From: Streptosporangiaceae bacterium
Lineage (GTDB): Bacteria > Actinomycetota > Actinomycetes > Streptosporangiales > Streptosporangiaceae
Assembly: GCA_030039095.1 (NCBI GenBank)
Contig: JASHQP010000659.1
Location: forward strand, 1-25,770
Direction: 5' to 3'
Length of the DNA stretch: 25,770 bases
Under the pieces are notes generated by a model, which saw nothing but the letters and a program-made list of their open reading frames with translations, did not search any database and was not told the origin of the DNA. Shown in pieces: positions 7,319 through 15,809 of the stretch (within the stretch, counting starts at the first letter, position 1; each line of letters starts with the position of its first letter). Both the position numbers and the translations under genes were made by a program.

Positions 7319-9310
7319 TCAGTCGCGGCGCGGTGCGACCGCCGCGCCATTGTTGATCGCCGACCGCTCGGCGATCTTCTCGTTCATGACCACGTGCATC
7401 ACCGCGTTGATGAGCGCCAGGTGCGTGAACGCCTGCGGGAAGTTGCCCAGGTGCCGCCCTGACTTCGGGTCGATTTCCTCCGCGTACAGCAGCAGCGGGC
7501 TGGCGTAGGACAGGACCTTCTCGCACAGGTCCCGCGCCCTGCGGTGCTCGCCGATCTCGGACAGCGCGGAGACCAGCCAGAACGAGCAGATCGTGAACGT
7601 GCCCTCCTCGCCGGACAGGCCGTCGTCGGTCTCGCTGACCTGATAGCGCAGCACCAGGCCGTCCCTGGTCAGCTCGTCCGCGATCGCGAGCACCGTGGCC
7701 CGGATCCGCCGGTCGTCCGGAGGCAGGAACCGCAGCAGCGGCATCAGCAGCACCGACGCGTCCAGCGCGGTGGTCCCGTAGTGCTGGCAGAACACCCCTC
7801 GCTCGTCCAGCGCGTTCGCGCAGATGTCGGCGTGGATCTCGTCGGCGGCTTTCTGCCACATGCGGGCGGTGTCCGGGTCCTCGCGGAGCCTGGCCAGCCG
7901 CGCCCCGCGATCCGCGGCGACCCAGCACATCATCTTCGAGGACGTGAAGTGCTGCGGCTCGCCGCGCACCTCCCAGATGCCGCAGTCAGGCTCTCGCCAG
8001 TGCTCCAGCGCGTGCTCCACCTGGTGCTTGGCCATCTGCCAGACCCGGTCGTCGAGCCGGTCGCGGGACCTCGTGTGCAGGTACAGGGAGTCGAGAACCG
8101 TGCCCCACACGTCGTGCTGGCGCTGGCCACGCGCGGCATTGCCGATCCGGACCGGCCGGGCGCCCTGGTATCCCTGCAGGTGCTCGAGCACGAATTCGTC
8201 GATGTCGCACCGGCCGTCGACGCCGTAGACGATCTGGATGTCGCCGCGGTCGCGCTCGACCACGTCGGTGAGGAACGCGAAATAGTCGCTGGCTTCCCAC
8301 TCGAAGCCGAGCGTGAACAGGCCCCACAGCGCGAACGTCGCGTCCCGGATCCAGCTGTAGCGGTAGTCCCAGTTCCGCTCGCCGCGCGGCGTCTCGGGCA
8401 GGGACGTGGTCGCGGCGGCCGCGATCGCACCGGTCGGGGCGAACGTGAGCCCCTTGAGCGTGAGCGCGCTGCGGGTCAGGTACGGGCGCCAGCGGTGATC
8501 GGGGAAGCTGCCCCTGGCCAGCCAGTGCTGCCAGTGGTGGGCGGTCCAGGTGACCCGCCTGCTCGCGTCCTTGTAGCTTTTCGGCGGCTTCCTGCTGCCC
8601 CAGGACAGCGCCACGAAGCGGCAGTCGCCCTCGCGCAGCAGCGTGCGGGCCCGCGCGCTCGGCCCCTCGAGGCCGATCCTCATGTCCGAGGTCAGGGTCA
8701 GCGCCAGGCTGTCGTGGGTCAGGCCCGGCGTCTCGATGTCGCCCTGCGGCCGGATCACGGCCTGCTGATACCCCTGGTCGGTGTGGGCCCACCGGGCCCG
8801 CCGGCGGCCATAGTCGAACGCGGGCTCGCAGTCCATGCTGACCTGCACGGCGCCGTCCACGCAGCGCACCAGGCGCAGCAGCATGTGATCGGCGTCGTAG
8901 TCGGTCGGCGGGCGCACGTGGCTGGTGCGCTCGGGATGCGCGTGCCGCCACGGCCCCATCACCAGGCAGTCCCTGACCACCAGCCAGCCCTCGCCGCAGT
9001 CCCAGCTGGTCTCGACCACCATCGTCCCCGGGAGGTACCGGCGGTCCGCGGGCACGGTCATGTCCTCCGGCCCGAGCCGGAACCAGCCGGCGTCCCGGTC
9101 GATCACGGCCCCGAAGACGCTCGGGCAGTCCAGCCGGGGCAGGCACATCCACTCGATCGAGCCGCCGGGCGCGACCAGGGCCGTGACCTCGCAGTCCGAC
9201 AGGAACGCGTAGTCGGCGATCGCCGGGTACGGCGAGAACTCCCAGAGCGGGTCGCTCATGCCGAACGCGTCGGGCTGGACGTCGAGCGGGCCGGTGTCGT
9301 GCGTGCTCAA
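7319..9310 (-). CDS. Glycoside hydrolase family 15 protein (trehalase/glucoamylase-like)
   Basis: The protein is a 663-residue inverting alpha-glucosidase of the (alpha/alpha)6-barrel GH15 family. It has an N-terminal beta-rich domain (about 30-290), the RNWDYRYSWIRDA signature at 312-324, GIWEVRG at 444-450 with the probable general acid E447, and GEEGTFTICSFW at 567-578 with the second catalytic Glu. The closest well-known actinobacterial relatives hydrolyse trehalose, so trehalase is the first guess; maltooligosaccharide or glucan substrates remain possible. The start shown is TTG at 9310-9308 with only a weak GGTGGTAG-like site upstream. ATG at 9259 (residue 18) is a reasonable alternative. 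It is monocistronic and converges on the LLM gene. Confidence 0.88.
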   Translation of the reverse strand: MSTHDTGPLDVQPDAFGMSDPLWEFSPYPAIADYAFLSDCEVTALVAPGGSIEWMCLPRLDCPSVFGAVIDRDAGWFRLGPEDMTVPADRRYLPGTMVVETSWDCGEGWLVVRDCLVMGPWRHAHPERTSHVRPPTDYDADHMLLRLVRCVDGAVQVSMDCEPAFDYGRRRARWAHTDQGYQQAVIRPQGDIETPGLTHDSLALTLTSDMRIGLEGPSARARTLLREGDCRFVALSWGSRKPPKSYKDASRRVTWTAHHWQHWLARGSFPDHRWRPYLTRSALTLKGLTFAPTGAIAAAATTSLPETPRGERNWDYRYSWIRDATFALWGLFTLGFEWEASDYFAFLTDVVERDRGDIQIVYGVDGRCDIDEFVLEHLQGYQGARPVRIGNAARGQRQHDVWGTVLDSLYLHTRSRDRLDDRVWQMAKHQVEHALEHWREPDCGIWEVRGEPQHFTSSKMMCWVAADRGARLARLREDPDTARMWQKAADEIHADICANALDERGVFCQHYGTTALDASVLLMPLLRFLPPDDRRIRATVLAIADELTRDGLVLRYQVSETDDGLSGEEGTFTICSFWLVSALSEIGEHRRARDLCEKVLSYASPLLLYAEEIDPKSGRHLGNFPQAFTHLALINAVMHVVMNEKIAERSAINNGAAVAPRRD

Positions 9311-9492
9311 GCTCTACCACCGCCTCTGGCGCGGGGACCTTGATCCAGTCTTACACGCCGGTCCCCGCCGCCGGGCAGCGCAGTTGCCCGGCTCGCGACG
9401 GGCCGGTGCGCCGGTGCGTTTGCGTGCAGAGCCGATATAGCATCCCGAAATGAACCTGAACCTGGGGTGGCAGGGAATGGGAGGTGGGCTTG

Positions 9493-11130
9493 GTGTATGA
9501 CTTCGTCATCATCGGGGGCGGCTCTGCCGGCAGCGCGCTGGCCAACCGGCTGTCGGCCGACGCGGCAAACCGGGTGGCCGTGCTCGAGGCCGGCCGGCCG
9601 GATTACCGCTGGGACGCGTTCATCCACATGCCGGCGGCGCTCACGTTCCCGATCGGCAGCCGCTTCTACGACTGGCAGTACGAGTCCGAACCCGAGCCGT
9701 TCCTGAACGGCCGCCGGATCTACCACGCCAGGGGCAAGGTGCTCGGCGGGTCGAGCAGCATCAACGGGATGATCTTCCAGCGCGGAAACCCGCTCGACTA
9801 CGAGCGGTGGGCCGCCGACCCGGGGATGGGCGCCTGGGACTTCGCGCACTGCCTGCCGTACTTCAAGAAAATGGAGACCTGCCTGGCCGGCGGCGACGAG
9901 TACCGCGGGACCGACGGCCCGCTCGTGCTCGAGCGCGGGCCCGCCACCAACCCGCTGTTCGGCGCGTTCTTCGCCGCGGCCGAGCAGGCCGGGTACACGC
10001 TCACCACCGACGTGAACGGCTACCGGCAGGAGGGCTTCGCCCCGTTCGACCGCAACGTGCACCGCGGCCGGCGGCTGTCCGCGGCGCGGGCGTACCTGCA
10101 CCCGGTGATGGGTCGCGAGAACCTGACCGTGGTCTGCCGCGTGCTCGTCACCAAGATCATCTTCCGCGGGCCCACGGCGATCGGTGTCGAGTTCGTCCGG
10201 AACGGTAGCGTGCAGCGGATTCGCGCCAAGGAGATCATCCTTTGCGGCGGGGCGATCAACTCGCCGCAGTTGCTGCAGCTTTCCGGGGTCGGCGGTGCCG
10301 GGCTGCTGCGAGGGCTCGGCATCGACGTGGTCGCCGACCTGCCGGGCGTCGGCGAGAACCTGCAAGATCATCTCGAGGTCTACGTGCAGTACTCCTCGAA
10401 GCTGCCGGTCTCGGTGGCCCCGGCGCTGAAGTGGCGCAACCGGCCCATGGTCGGCGCGAAGTGGCTGTTCCTGCGCAGCGGGCCGGGCGCGACCAACCAC
10501 TTCGAGGGGGGCGGGTTCGCGCGGAGCAACGACGACGTCGCGTACCCGAACCTGATGTTCCACTTCCTGCCGATCGCGATCCGCTACGATGGCTCGTCGC
10601 CGGCTGGCGGCCACGGCTACCAGGTGCACATCGGGCCGATGTACTCCGATTCCCGCGGTTCGGTGCGGATCACCTCGACCGACCCGGAGGTGCACCCCGC
10701 GCTGCGGTTCAACTACCTGTCCACCCCCACCGACCGGCAGGAGTGGGTCGAGGCGATCGGCGTCGCCCGCAAGATCCTCAACCAGCCGGCGTTCGACGAC
10801 TACAACGGCGGCGAGCTCTCGCCGGGGCCGGAGGTCGCGACCGGCGAGCAGATCCTGGACTGGGTCCGCCGGGACGCCGAGACCGCGCTGCACCCGTCCT
10901 GCACCGCCGCAATGGGCACCGGCGAGCGGTCGGTCGTGGATCCGGCGACGATGCGGGTACACGGCCTCGACGGGCTGCGGGTGGTCGACGCCTCGGTGAT
11001 GCCGTACGTCACCAACGGCAACATCTACGCCCCGGTGATGATGATCGCGGAGAAATCTGCCGACCTGATCCTCGGCAACACCCCGCTGCCGCCCTCGGAC
11101 GCCCCGTTCTACCGCCGCCTCCCCGCCTGA
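9493..11130 (+). CDS. GMC oxidoreductase, choline dehydrogenase-like
   Basis: This is an FAD-dependent alcohol dehydrogenase of the glucose-methanol-choline family, 545 residues. It shows the Rossmann dinucleotide motif GGGSAG at 8-13, [13 protein letters not shown] at 81-93 (GMC signature 1), and a C-terminal HPSCTAAMG with catalytic H467 followed by TNGNIYAP with N510. The His-Asn pair is the choline oxidase/dehydrogenase arrangement. I chose GTG at 9493 because GGGAGG (9479-9484) lies 8 bases upstream; TTG at 9490 is also possible, and GTG at 9484 overlaps the ribosome binding site. Choline to betaine aldehyde is a plausible reaction given the aldehyde dehydrogenase and dimethylglycine dehydrogenase homologues downstream, but other primary alcohols are possible. 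The 182-bp upstream gap shows no convincing promoter beyond a weak TAGCAT at 9438-9443. Confidence 0.88.
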   Translation: MYDFVIIGGGSAGSALANRLSADAANRVAVLEAGRPDYRWDAFIHMPAALTFPIGSRFYDWQYESEPEPFLNGRRIYHARGKVLGGSSSINGMIFQRGNPLDYERWAADPGMGAWDFAHCLPYFKKMETCLAGGDEYRGTDGPLVLERGPATNPLFGAFFAAAEQAGYTLTTDVNGYRQEGFAPFDRNVHRGRRLSAARAYLHPVMGRENLTVVCRVLVTKIIFRGPTAIGVEFVRNGSVQRIRAKEIILCGGAINSPQLLQLSGVGGAGLLRGLGIDVVADLPGVGENLQDHLEVYVQYSSKLPVSVAPALKWRNRPMVGAKWLFLRSGPGATNHFEGGGFARSNDDVAYPNLMFHFLPIAIRYDGSSPAGGHGYQVHIGPMYSDSRGSVRITSTDPEVHPALRFNYLSTPTDRQEWVEAIGVARKILNQPAFDDYNGGELSPGPEVATGEQILDWVRRDAETALHPSCTAAMGTGERSVVDPATMRVHGLDGLRVVDASVMPYVTNGNIYAPVMMIAEKSADLILGNTPLPPSDAPFYRRLPA

Positions 11131-11234
11131 CCCCGGCCACCCCGCTCGAGACCGTCGCCGCCCGCCCCGGCCGGCTCCAAGCTGTACCACCGGCCCCTCC
11201 AGTCCCAGCGGCACCCGCCAGGATCGGCACTGTG

Positions 11235-11263
11235 TTGATCCCGTACGGGTACTGCCGTACCCA
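11235..11263 (+). promoter_or_regulatory. Candidate promoter with overlapping dyad upstream of the decarboxylase
   Basis: TTGATC (11235-11240), a 17-base spacer and TACCCA (11258-11263) form a weak promoter-like pair. The spacer contains interlocking palindromes: GTACGG/CCGTAC at 11243-11248 and 11255-11260, and GGGTAC/GTACCC at 11247-11252 and 11257-11262. A symmetric dyad between -35 and -10 suggests an operator. The rest of the 204-base gap 11131-11334 shows nothing else I can support. Confidence 0.35.
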
Positions 11264-11334
11264 TCTCGCACAGAGGCCTGCGTACACGGCCAAAGACCAA
11301 CAGCCTGGGGCCCTTCACCTTGTTTGCGGTGGTC

Positions 11335-12798
11335 ATGCAGACTGGGCGGGTGCCTCACCTCGATGACCCGAAGGATCCGCGCGGCCTGCGGTCCGATGCG
11401 CCGCTGCTGGACGCCTGGCTGACTTCCATGGAGCGCGCCGAAGCCGGTGTGCTCACGCCCATGATCACGCCTGGGCACAAGCAGCGCCGCGACCTCGTCG
11501 GAGACGTGGTCGCCGGGGACGCGCCGCTGTACGGCGCGCTCGACACGATCAAGCACGCGGACGTGCTGCGGGTTGAAGGCGAGGCACGGGCGGCGCGGCT
11601 GTGGGAGGCCGACTGGTGCCGGTTCGCCGTGGCCGGGTCCACGCACGGCAACCAGGCCCTGGCCCTGGCCGTCGGCTCGCCCGGCCAGGAGATCATCGTC
11701 ACCCGGATCCTGCACCGGTCGCTCCTGCTCGGCCTCGTGCTCGCCGGGCTGCGCCCGGTCTGGGTCCGGCCGGATATGGACCCGGGATCTGGCCTTCCGG
11801 CGGCCGTGGCCACCGATACCGTCAGGGCGGCGCTGGCCGAGCACCCGAACGCGTGCGCGGTGTTCCTGGGTGATCCCTCCTACGTGGGCACGATCGGCGA
11901 CCTGGCCGGCCACGTCGCCGTTGCGCACGAGGCCGGGGTGCCGCTGATCGTGGACGCCGCCTGGGCCGCGCACTTCGGCTTCCACCCTGACCTGCCGCCG
12001 CACGCGCTCGCCGCCGGCGCGGACGCCATGGTGACCAGCGCGCACAAGGCGCTGCCGGCGTACACGCAGGCCGCGCTCGTACTGGCCAGGACCGAGCGAC
12101 TGGACGCGGCACGGCTGGAGCGGGCGTTCGACGCGACCCACACGACCAGCCCGGCAGGCTCGATCATGGCCAGCACCGATGCGGCCAGGGCGTTGCTCGA
12201 GCGGGACGGCAAGGACCTGTGCGCCCGGCTGCTGCGCGGCGTGGCCGCCGCTCGCCGCCGGCTCCGCCAGGTGCCCGGTCTCGAGGTCCTCGACGGCCCC
12301 GGCGTGGATCCGTCGAAGCTGGTCGTGCTGCTGGCCGGGACCGGCGCGCACGGGATGGCGGTCGAGGCCGACCTGCTCGCTGCCGGGATGCCGGTGGAGA
12401 TGGCCGACCGCGACACGATCGTCCCCATCGTCACGATCGCGGACGACGAGAACCGGATCGCCGCGTTCACCGAGGTCCTCGCCGCCGCGGTGGATCGGCA
12501 CCGCGGCGCCCCCCGCCATCCGGCCGTCGGCGCCGCGTGGTCGGTGGTGCCGGAGACCGTGCTCGCGCCGCGGGAGGCGTTCTTCGCGCCGAACGAGACC
12601 GTCGCGGCCGACGCCGCCGTCGGGCGGGTCAGCGCCGAGCTGATCGCGCCCTATCCGCCCGGCGTGCCGGTGCTCGCGCCCGGCGAGCTGATCACCTCGA
12701 CCGCCCTGAACGCGCTGCGCGAGGTCCATTCGGATGGCGGCCGCATCGCGTATGCCGCGGATCCCACGCTCGCCACACTCCAGGTGATCCGCAGCTGA
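11335..12798 (+). CDS. Orn/Lys/Arg decarboxylase-fold PLP enzyme
   Basis: This is a fold-type I pyridoxal phosphate enzyme of the Orn/Lys/Arg decarboxylase major domain family, 487 residues from the ATG at 11335. It shows TPGHKQ at 45-50, the phosphate-binding GSTHGN at 101-106, D207 in LIVDAAWAAHFGFH (ring nitrogen contact) and the Schiff-base K238 in TSAHKALPAYTQ. The C-terminal domain includes APYPPGVPVLAPGE, typical of this family. It lacks the N-terminal response-regulator-like wing domain of the enterobacterial enzymes, as is usual in Gram-positive members. Lysine, arginine or ornithine could be the substrate; the sequence does not discriminate. No good ribosome binding site precedes the ATG; TTG at 11320 and GTG at 11350 are alternatives. 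It stands alone after a 204-bp gap. Confidence 0.85.
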   Translation: MQTGRVPHLDDPKDPRGLRSDAPLLDAWLTSMERAEAGVLTPMITPGHKQRRDLVGDVVAGDAPLYGALDTIKHADVLRVEGEARAARLWEADWCRFAVAGSTHGNQALALAVGSPGQEIIVTRILHRSLLLGLVLAGLRPVWVRPDMDPGSGLPAAVATDTVRAALAEHPNACAVFLGDPSYVGTIGDLAGHVAVAHEAGVPLIVDAAWAAHFGFHPDLPPHALAAGADAMVTSAHKALPAYTQAALVLARTERLDAARLERAFDATHTTSPAGSIMASTDAARALLERDGKDLCARLLRGVAAARRRLRQVPGLEVLDGPGVDPSKLVVLLAGTGAHGMAVEADLLAAGMPVEMADRDTIVPIVTIADDENRIAAFTEVLAAAVDRHRGAPRHPAVGAAWSVVPETVLAPREAFFAPNETVAADAAVGRVSAELIAPYPPGVPVLAPGELITSTALNALREVHSDGGRIAYAADPTLATLQVIRS

Positions 12799-12941
12799 CA
12801 GGCCATGGCCCGGCCCGCCTACAGGCCACAGTCGTGCGCCGTGGGCTGCCCGGGACGGCCGGCTCGGCGCTCTGCTGACTTGGCACCGCGGCGGCGGCGA
12901 TGCGACAGTATGTGTACGTACTGTTCTCGGGAGACCACGGC

Positions 12942-14249
12942 ATGGGCTACCGGCTACGCATGCACAACCGGGTCCGCGACTGGCTGACCGACCTGCGGGG
13001 CACCGAGCCCGAAGCGGCCCGCGTGATCGGCGAGGCGGTACTGGCGATGCTCGAGGCGGGCGAGAGCCTCGGCCCGCCCGTGGTCCTGCCGCTGGAATCG
13101 GCCCTCCGGTTCCCGGAGGATCCCCGGGAGGCCCTGGACTACGCCTACGAGCGTCAGCTGGAGATCTTGCAGCGGGTACGCCGCGGCGTCGCCGACGTGG
13201 CGACCTCGCGCAAGCGCCTGGAGCTGCAGGTCACTCAGCTGGAGCAAGCGGCGGCGAAGTTCGCCAGCCAGGCCCAGGACGCGCTGGAGACCGGACGGGA
13301 GGACCTGGCCCGCGACGCGCAAACACGGGAGGCAGGTGTCCAGGAGCAGCTCTCCGAGCTTCGCCACCAGCTTGGCGACCTGCGGGGCGAGGAAGAGAGG
13401 CTCACCGCCGCCAGCCAGCGGCTGCAGGCCAAGGTCGATGCGTTCCGGACCCGCAAGGAGACGATCAAGGCCAGCTACACGGCCGACGAGGCATCTCGGA
13501 GAGTCCGTGAGGCCTTCGCCGACATCGGCGAGGACACCCCAGATCTGGGAGTGACGGATGCCGGGCCGCAGACACCGCCCGCCATCGGCGATGCCGTGGC
13601 GGCGGTCAGCGAGGTCCAGGAGGAGGCTTCGCACCGCACGCCGGCTGCCCAGGACGACGCCGGGTCCGCCGACGAAGGCGGGGCCGTTCCGCCCGGCCTG
13701 ATGGAGCTGCGGCCGGGTGCGCCCGGCGGCCTGCGAACTGCTCTGCTGTTCGCGGTGGAGCAGCAGGATACGGCGGTCATCCTGGCGTGGGTCGAGGATC
13801 CGGGCCGGTCAGCGGACGCCTACCAGGACGTGATACGGCTCGCGGCAAGCCGCCTGGCCATGGCGCAGGCCAGCGAAGGGCCCGAGGCCATGGCGCAGGC
13901 TAGCGGCACGCCTGATGGCGCAGCGCGCCCCGGCGTGTTCGTCGCCTATGACGCTGAGTCGTTTCTTGACGAGTTCTTTCCCGGCGAAGAGACCGAGCTG
14001 GAGATCGGAGCCGCCGCGCTCGTGGCCCGCCATCGCGCCCACACCCTGGCGCAGGCCCGGCAGCGAATGAGGCTGACGCAGGCGCAGGTGGCGGCGCGCA
14101 TGAACGTCCGCCAGGAGCGAGTCTCCGCCATCGAGCGCGCTGAGCCAGGCGCGACCGAAGTCCGGACGCTTGCCGCCTACGTGCAGGCCCTTGGCGGCAG
14201 GCTGGAGATCGTCGCCGAGATCAATGGTGAGCGGGTCGTGCTCAGATAG
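12942..14249 (+). CDS. Split RelE/HigB-like toxin with inserted PspA coiled coil, fused to Xre HTH
   Basis: One uninterrupted 435-residue ORF combines three recognisable modules. Residues 1-52 look like the N-terminal half of a Gp49/HigB-type RelE-fold toxin (VRDWLTDLRG, EAARVIGEAVLAMLEAG, LGPPVVLPL). Residues about 56-197 match PspA/IM30: EDPREALDYAYERQLEILQ, then VADVATSRKRLELQ, GREDLARDA, and VDAFRTRKETIKASYTADEA. After an acidic, proline-containing linker (198-250), residues 251-305 resemble the second toxin half (ELRPGAP, LRTALLFAVE, TAVILAWVEDPGR). Residues about 340-435 are an Xre/HigA-like HTH (LTQAQVAARMNVRQERVSAIER, then TLAAYVQALGGRLEIVAE). The ATG at 12942 has GGGAG 8 bases upstream, so the earlier ATG at 12900 is less likely. 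The palindrome GTACGTAC at 12914-12921 may be an autoregulatory site. The usual toxin Lys before ELRPG is Met, so nuclease activity is doubtful. The module assignments are strong for PspA and HTH and moderate for the toxin halves. Confidence 0.8.
   Translation: MGYRLRMHNRVRDWLTDLRGTEPEAARVIGEAVLAMLEAGESLGPPVVLPLESALRFPEDPREALDYAYERQLEILQRVRRGVADVATSRKRLELQVTQLEQAAAKFASQAQDALETGREDLARDAQTREAGVQEQLSELRHQLGDLRGEEERLTAASQRLQAKVDAFRTRKETIKASYTADEASRRVREAFADIGEDTPDLGVTDAGPQTPPAIGDAVAAVSEVQEEASHRTPAAQDDAGSADEGGAVPPGLMELRPGAPGGLRTALLFAVEQQDTAVILAWVEDPGRSADAYQDVIRLAASRLAMAQASEGPEAMAQASGTPDGAARPGVFVAYDAESFLDEFFPGEETELEIGAAALVARHRAHTLAQARQRMRLTQAQVAARMNVRQERVSAIERAEPGATEVRTLAAYVQALGGRLEIVAEINGERVVLR
13856..13900 (+). 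repeat. 30-bp direct repeat in the linker before the HTH
   Basis: GGCCATGGCGCAGGC occurs at 13856-13870 and again at 13886-13900, exactly 30 bases apart. It encodes a repeated AMAQAS in the linker between the second toxin-like half and the Xre domain, so it is a small in-frame duplication. Confidence 0.7.
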
Positions 14250-14259
14250 CCATTCCGGG

Positions 14260-14739
14260 TCAGCTCGGGGCCGGGCCGGTCCGCGCAAGCGTCCACGGCA
14301 GCGGGCGCGTCATGACCATCATCGGTATGCCGGGACCGTCGTAGTCCTCGACCCGCCGGACGTCGAACCCGAGCCGCCGGTGGAACGCGACGGACCCGGT
14401 GTTGATCACGTTCGTGATCGCCTTCAGCCGGTCCGCTCCGTGCGCGGCCACCGCCGTCGCGAACGTCCGGTAGAGTGCGTGCCCGCAGCCGGTCCCGCGT
14501 GCCGAATCCCGCACCGCGACCGCGTGGATGTAGCCGAGGCGCCCAGGCGCCGGGAACCCGATCAGGTAGCCGGCGATCTGGCCATCCGGGCCGCGCGCCG
14601 TCAGGCACGTGTCGCCGAACTCCTGGACGAACACCTTCTGGTGCAGGAAGCGCATGTCCCGCCCACCCCAGAACCGGTCGAGCTCGGCCAGCACCGAGGT
14701 CATGTCGGATAGCGTCATCGGCTGGATCGCGATCTCCAT
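14260..14739 (-). CDS. GNAT family N-acetyltransferase
   Basis: The protein is a 159-residue acetyl-CoA-dependent acyltransferase of the GNAT fold. The acetyl-CoA pyrophosphate-binding motif is RGTGCGHALY in the segment IHAVAVRDSARGTGCGHAL, and the C-terminal NVINTGSVAFHRRLGFD is the usual GNAT motif B pattern. I choose ATG at 14739, after which the sequence MEIAIQPMTLSDM is a standard GNAT beginning. The open frame continues upstream to 14880, but that part is not family-like. The ribosome binding site is weak (AGGA in CCAGGATGG). It converges with the toxin/PspA/Xre fusion, whose stop is only 10 bases away. The acceptor substrate is unknown. Confidence 0.85.
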   Translation of the reverse strand: MEIAIQPMTLSDMTSVLAELDRFWGGRDMRFLHQKVFVQEFGDTCLTARGPDGQIAGYLIGFPAPGRLGYIHAVAVRDSARGTGCGHALYRTFATAVAAHGADRLKAITNVINTGSVAFHRRLGFDVRRVEDYDGPGIPMMVMTRPLPWTLARTGPAPS

Positions 14740-14934
14740 GGCAGACCATCCTGGGGCCGCCGGAGCACAAGACAAAACCGGATCGCCCGCCCGTTCAGCC
14801 CGGCCTAGGTGCTGGGTGATCGCATCTGAGGCGGTTCCGTGGACAACGAACTGGCACAGCTTGCTCACTTGCCGATGCAACAGCCGACGTCTGGGAGGAT
14901 CGGGAGCAGCGCCGGGCCCAGTGAGGAGATGGGG

Positions 14935-15369
14935 ATGTCATACGCGATGAGCGTTGCCGAGCGGGAGCAGTTCCTTGCCGGGGTGCACGTCGGGGTGCTC
15001 AGCGTGGCGGAAGGGGAGGGCCGGGCGCCGCTAGCCGCGCCGGTCTGGTACGACTACCAGCCCGGTGGCCTGGTCAGCGTCATCACCGCCCGCGGCTCGC
15101 GCAAGGGCCTGGCGCTGGCGGCCGCGGGCCGGATGAGCCTGTGCGCACAGGACGAGAACCCGCCATACCGGTATGTCACGGTCGAGGGGCCGGTCCAGAT
15201 CGAGGAACTCGATCTCGACGAGCGGCTGGCCATGGCCCGCCGCTACCTGGGACCCGAGGGCGGCGACCAGTACGTGGCCGGCAATCCCGATGCGGCCGGA
15301 GAGAACGTGATGATCCGGATGCGCCCGGAGCACTGGCTGACCGTCGACTACGGAAAGCACCCCGTCTGA
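14935..15369 (+). CDS. Pyridoxamine 5'-phosphate oxidase-fold FMN/F420-binding protein
   Basis: This 144-residue split-barrel flavin/deazaflavin protein belongs to the PPOX/FDOR superfamily. Recognisable pieces are the N-terminal AEREQFLAGVHVGVLSV, PLAAPVWYDYQPGG, ITARGSRKG, CAQDENPPYRYVTVEGPV, RRYLGPEGGDQYV and the C-terminal MRPEHWLTVDYGK, an ending typical of actinobacterial members. The start ATG at 14935 has GAGGAG (14923-14928) 6 bases upstream; ATG at 14929 directly abuts that site and is unlikely. It is divergent from the GNAT gene. A general redox or cofactor-binding role is all that can be inferred; the sequence does not separate FMN from F420 use. Confidence 0.85.
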   Translation: MSYAMSVAEREQFLAGVHVGVLSVAEGEGRAPLAAPVWYDYQPGGLVSVITARGSRKGLALAAAGRMSLCAQDENPPYRYVTVEGPVQIEELDLDERLAMARRYLGPEGGDQYVAGNPDAAGENVMIRMRPEHWLTVDYGKHPV

Positions 15370-15387
15370 GCCGCGTCCAGATCGGGC

Positions 15388-15711
15388 TCAGTGGTCTCTG
15401 CTCAGCAGCGTGATGATCGTCTGAAGGCCGACCTCGACCCGCGCGACTGCGCCCTGCAGGTCCCGCTGACCGCCTTCCAGGCGGTCGACCTTGCCTTCCA
15501 GGCGGTCGACCTTGCCTTCCAGGCGGGTAAGCCGTCTGGTGTGGTCGCTCTGGGTTACGGCCAGTGCGCGCAGCAGGTTGTCCTGGGCGTCGAACCGCGC
15601 GGTCAGCGCGGCCTGGTCGAGGTCCATCATGGCTCGCAGACCGGCCTCTGAGTCCATCCGGCTCTCCAGCACATCTAAGCGCCGCCGGATCTCGTCGAGC
15701 TCGTCTGGCAT
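15388..15711 (-). CDS. Small heptad-repeat coiled-coil protein
   Basis: The product is 107 residues, highly charged and almost entirely predicted helix/coiled coil. It begins MPDELDEIRRRLDVLESRMD and contains the seven-residue repeat RLEGKVD twice before RLEGG, followed by VARVEVGLQTIITLL. ATG at 15711 has a strong GGGAGGA site immediately upstream, supporting a real gene. There is no signal peptide or transmembrane segment, so it is probably cytoplasmic and oligomeric. I do not recognise a named family with a known function. It converges with the PPOX-fold gene, with 18 bases between stops. The repeats arise from a 21-bp tandem DNA duplication. Confidence 0.75.
   Translation of the reverse strand: MPDELDEIRRRLDVLESRMDSEAGLRAMMDLDQAALTARFDAQDNLLRALAVTQSDHTRRLTRLEGKVDRLEGKVDRLEGGQRDLQGAVARVEVGLQTIITLLSRDH
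15472..15526. repeat. 21-bp tandem repeat encoding coiled-coil heptads
   Basis: GCCTTCCAGGCGGTCGACCTT is present at 15472-15492 and exactly again at 15493-15513, with a 13-base partial third copy to 15526. On the minus strand each unit encodes one heptad, so copy number can change without breaking the coiled coil. Confidence 0.9.
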
Positions 15712-15809
15712 GGCTTCCTCCCGGTTATGGCAGAAAGCGTAGCGGGGGAGTCCGACAGTCGGCGAGTGCGATGCTGACGCGGACACCGGCCGGCCGCGGC
15801 CCAGGCGGG

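Noticed and set aside
7544..9343. 599-codon plus-strand frame opposite the GH15 gene
   Set aside because: Low-complexity antisense translation with no family signature; the GH15 frame has all expected catalytic motifs.
9307..12729. 1140-codon open frame on the minus strand
   Set aside because: It runs antisense across two well-conserved genes (GMC oxidoreductase and PLP decarboxylase) and their gap; high GC makes stop codons rare in this frame. No motif was seen.
12900..12941. Upstream ATG at 12900 as start of the fusion gene
   Set aside because: It lacks a ribosome binding site, its 14 extra residues are not needed for the toxin-like N-terminus, and GGGAG is correctly placed for ATG 12942.
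12942..14249. Idea that the toxin/PspA/Xre gene is an artefact of two genes joined by a sequencing error
   Set aside because: A single continuous frame with one good ribosome binding site covers all modules, codon usage is uniform, and both PspA boundaries join through plausible linkers. A frame error would not produce a toxin fold split around PspA.
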